Shown here piece after piece: positions 4,805-5,673 of a DNA stretch of 5,673 nucleotides. This DNA is from Alphaproteobacteria bacterium (lineage in GTDB: Bacteria > Pseudomonadota > Alphaproteobacteria > ATCC43930 > CGMCC-115725): assembly GCA_030039815.1 (NCBI GenBank), contig JASHUW010000063.1, positions 1 to 5,673 of the forward strand, read 5' to 3'. The notes under the pieces were generated by a model. The model was given only the letters and a program-made list of their open reading frames with translations, was not told the DNA's origin and ran no database searches. Both the position numbers and the translations under genes were made by a program. Each line of letters starts with the position of its first letter. The stretch's first letter is position 1.

Positions 4805-5644
4805 ATGGCTCGGACTCCCCCGGTCCGCACCGCAGCGCCCAAGGTCGAGGTCGAGCGGCAACGCCGACACCGCCGACCGGCCTCCGTCGAGGTGCTGCAT
4901 GCGACGCGTAACGCCTCGCCCCGTCGTCGGCAAGACGGCGTCATCCGGCCGCTCGCCTATCTTGCTTCGCTGATCCTCCATCCGCTGCAGCATCGTTTCG
5001 CCCGGGTGACGGTCGAAACGCGCTGGCGGTCGCACGACTTCGCTGCCGGGTCGACGGCGGCGGATGCGTTACCGGCAGACCTCGGCGGTCGGGATGCCGC
5101 GGCGGAACACGCGGCGGCGATCGACCGCCATTGGGCCATCGCCACAATGATCGGCGCGGCGAGCCTGGTCGTGGTCGTCTCGGTGATCGTCGCGCCGCGC
5201 CTGCGCGACGCCGCTCAACCGGTCTATCCCGAATCAAGCGCGACCGTGCAGCAGGGCGCGGCGATTTACGCCTCGTCTTGCGCCGGCTGCCACGGCGCCG
5301 ACCTCAAGGGCAGCGTCGACGCGCAAGGATTTGGCCCACCGCCGCTCGATGCGACCGGGCATGCCTGGCTCCATTCGGACACCTCGCTGTTTCGCATGGT
5401 CAAGTTCGGCATCACCGATTGCCAACCGAGCGCCGCGCGGGTGCAGATGCCGAGCTTCAACGGGCAGCTCGATGATCGGTCGATCCATGCCGCTCTCGCC
5501 TTTATCAAGAGCCGTTGGCCAGCGGATTTGCGCGGCGTGCAGAACGCGTTCAACGACGGCGAGTCCGACACGGCGGAAACGCAGGAGGCGGTTCTCTGTA
5601 CCGCGATCTGCCAGCCGCCGGCCCCCAGCGCGACCGGTCGATAG
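4805..5644 (+). CDS. Membrane-anchored mono-haem class I cytochrome c
   Basis: A 279-residue electron carrier predicted to be anchored in the inner membrane with its haem domain in the periplasm. One hydrophobic helix lies at about residues 110-130 (AIATMIGAASLVVVVSVIVA), with basic residues on the cytoplasmic side. The haem-binding motif CAGCH is at 159-163 (5279-5293) and the probable axial Met215 is in QMPSF. The GHAWLHSDTSLFRMVKFG block and the FIKSRWP end of the domain resemble small c-type cytochromes often found near oxidase or copper genes. The first 108 residues are a long Arg-rich cytoplasmic region of unknown role. ATG 4805 is chosen because G/C-ending codons prevail in this frame from there on. 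The frame is open back to a TTG at 4541, but that part is not protein-like. ATG 5147 would give a conventional 165-residue form. The tail has an unusual C265-x3-C269. Confidence 0.85.
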   Translation: MARTPPVRTAAPKVEVERQRRHRRPASVEVLHATRNASPRRRQDGVIRPLAYLASLILHPLQHRFARVTVETRWRSHDFAAGSTAADALPADLGGRDAAAEHAAAIDRHWAIATMIGAASLVVVVSVIVAPRLRDAAQPVYPESSATVQQGAAIYASSCAGCHGADLKGSVDAQGFGPPPLDATGHAWLHSDTSLFRMVKFGITDCQPSAARVQMPSFNGQLDDRSIHAALAFIKSRWPADLRGVQNAFNDGESDTAETQEAVLCTAICQPPAPSATGR

Positions 5645-5648
5645 TCCC

Positions 5649-5673
5649 ATGCTGCTCCCGCGATTTCGCCGTC
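5649..5673 (+). CDS. Possible start of the next gene (3' partial)
   Basis: ATG 5649, four bases after the cytochrome stop, opens a frame reading MLLPRFRR to the window edge. The close spacing fits an operon, but there is no clear ribosome binding site and too little sequence to name a product. Confidence 0.3.

Noticed and set aside
3619..5673. Genomic island with tRNA attachment site
   Set aside because: No integrase gene and no second copy of the tRNA 3' end are visible in the window, so this remains only a possibility beyond its edge.

Overview
The window is GC-rich, and its genes strongly prefer G or C in third codon positions. The protein families and a CCA-encoding tRNA-Gln suggest an alphaproteobacterium, but the genus cannot be read from the sequence. 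It looks like ordinary chromosome with a less orderly, AT-richer stretch near 4200-4700.

Left block (1-2169, plus strand): a compact operon. It starts with an ABC-transporter permease of the SsuC/TauC type whose 5' end lies before the window. Four bases after it comes a PhnD-like substrate-binding protein without a signal peptide, and 13 bases later a single-domain cupin with its metal ligands intact. The likely theme is uptake or sensing of a small organic or anionic solute plus a cupin that acts on it or on a related metabolite. The substrate cannot be read from sequence.

Middle block (2318-3692): a complete minus-strand Ppx/GppA-family phosphatase (polyphosphate or pppGpp hydrolysis, stringent response) faces the cupin gene convergently. 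Its upstream region holds three GC-rich dyads. Then comes a complete plus-strand tRNA-Gln(CUG).

Right block (3765-5673): directly after the tRNA lies the C-terminal half of a class IV (branched-chain) aminotransferase on the minus strand. It keeps the PLP lysine but lacks the N-terminal domain. About 490 bases without a firm gene follow, including an AT-rich patch with a 16-base perfect palindrome and a TTGACA promoter-like site. Downstream of that site lie a run of hairpins, a 33-codon ORF with a good ribosome binding site, and then a membrane-anchored mono-haem cytochrome c with an unusually long N-terminal region and a C-terminal CxxxC tail. The last 25 bases may begin the next gene.

The points most worth following up are the promoter, hairpin and short-ORF arrangement ahead of the cytochrome gene, the signal-less binding protein paired with a permease and a cupin, and the aminotransferase remnant beside the tRNA. 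No phage, CRISPR, transposase or integrase gene is visible.
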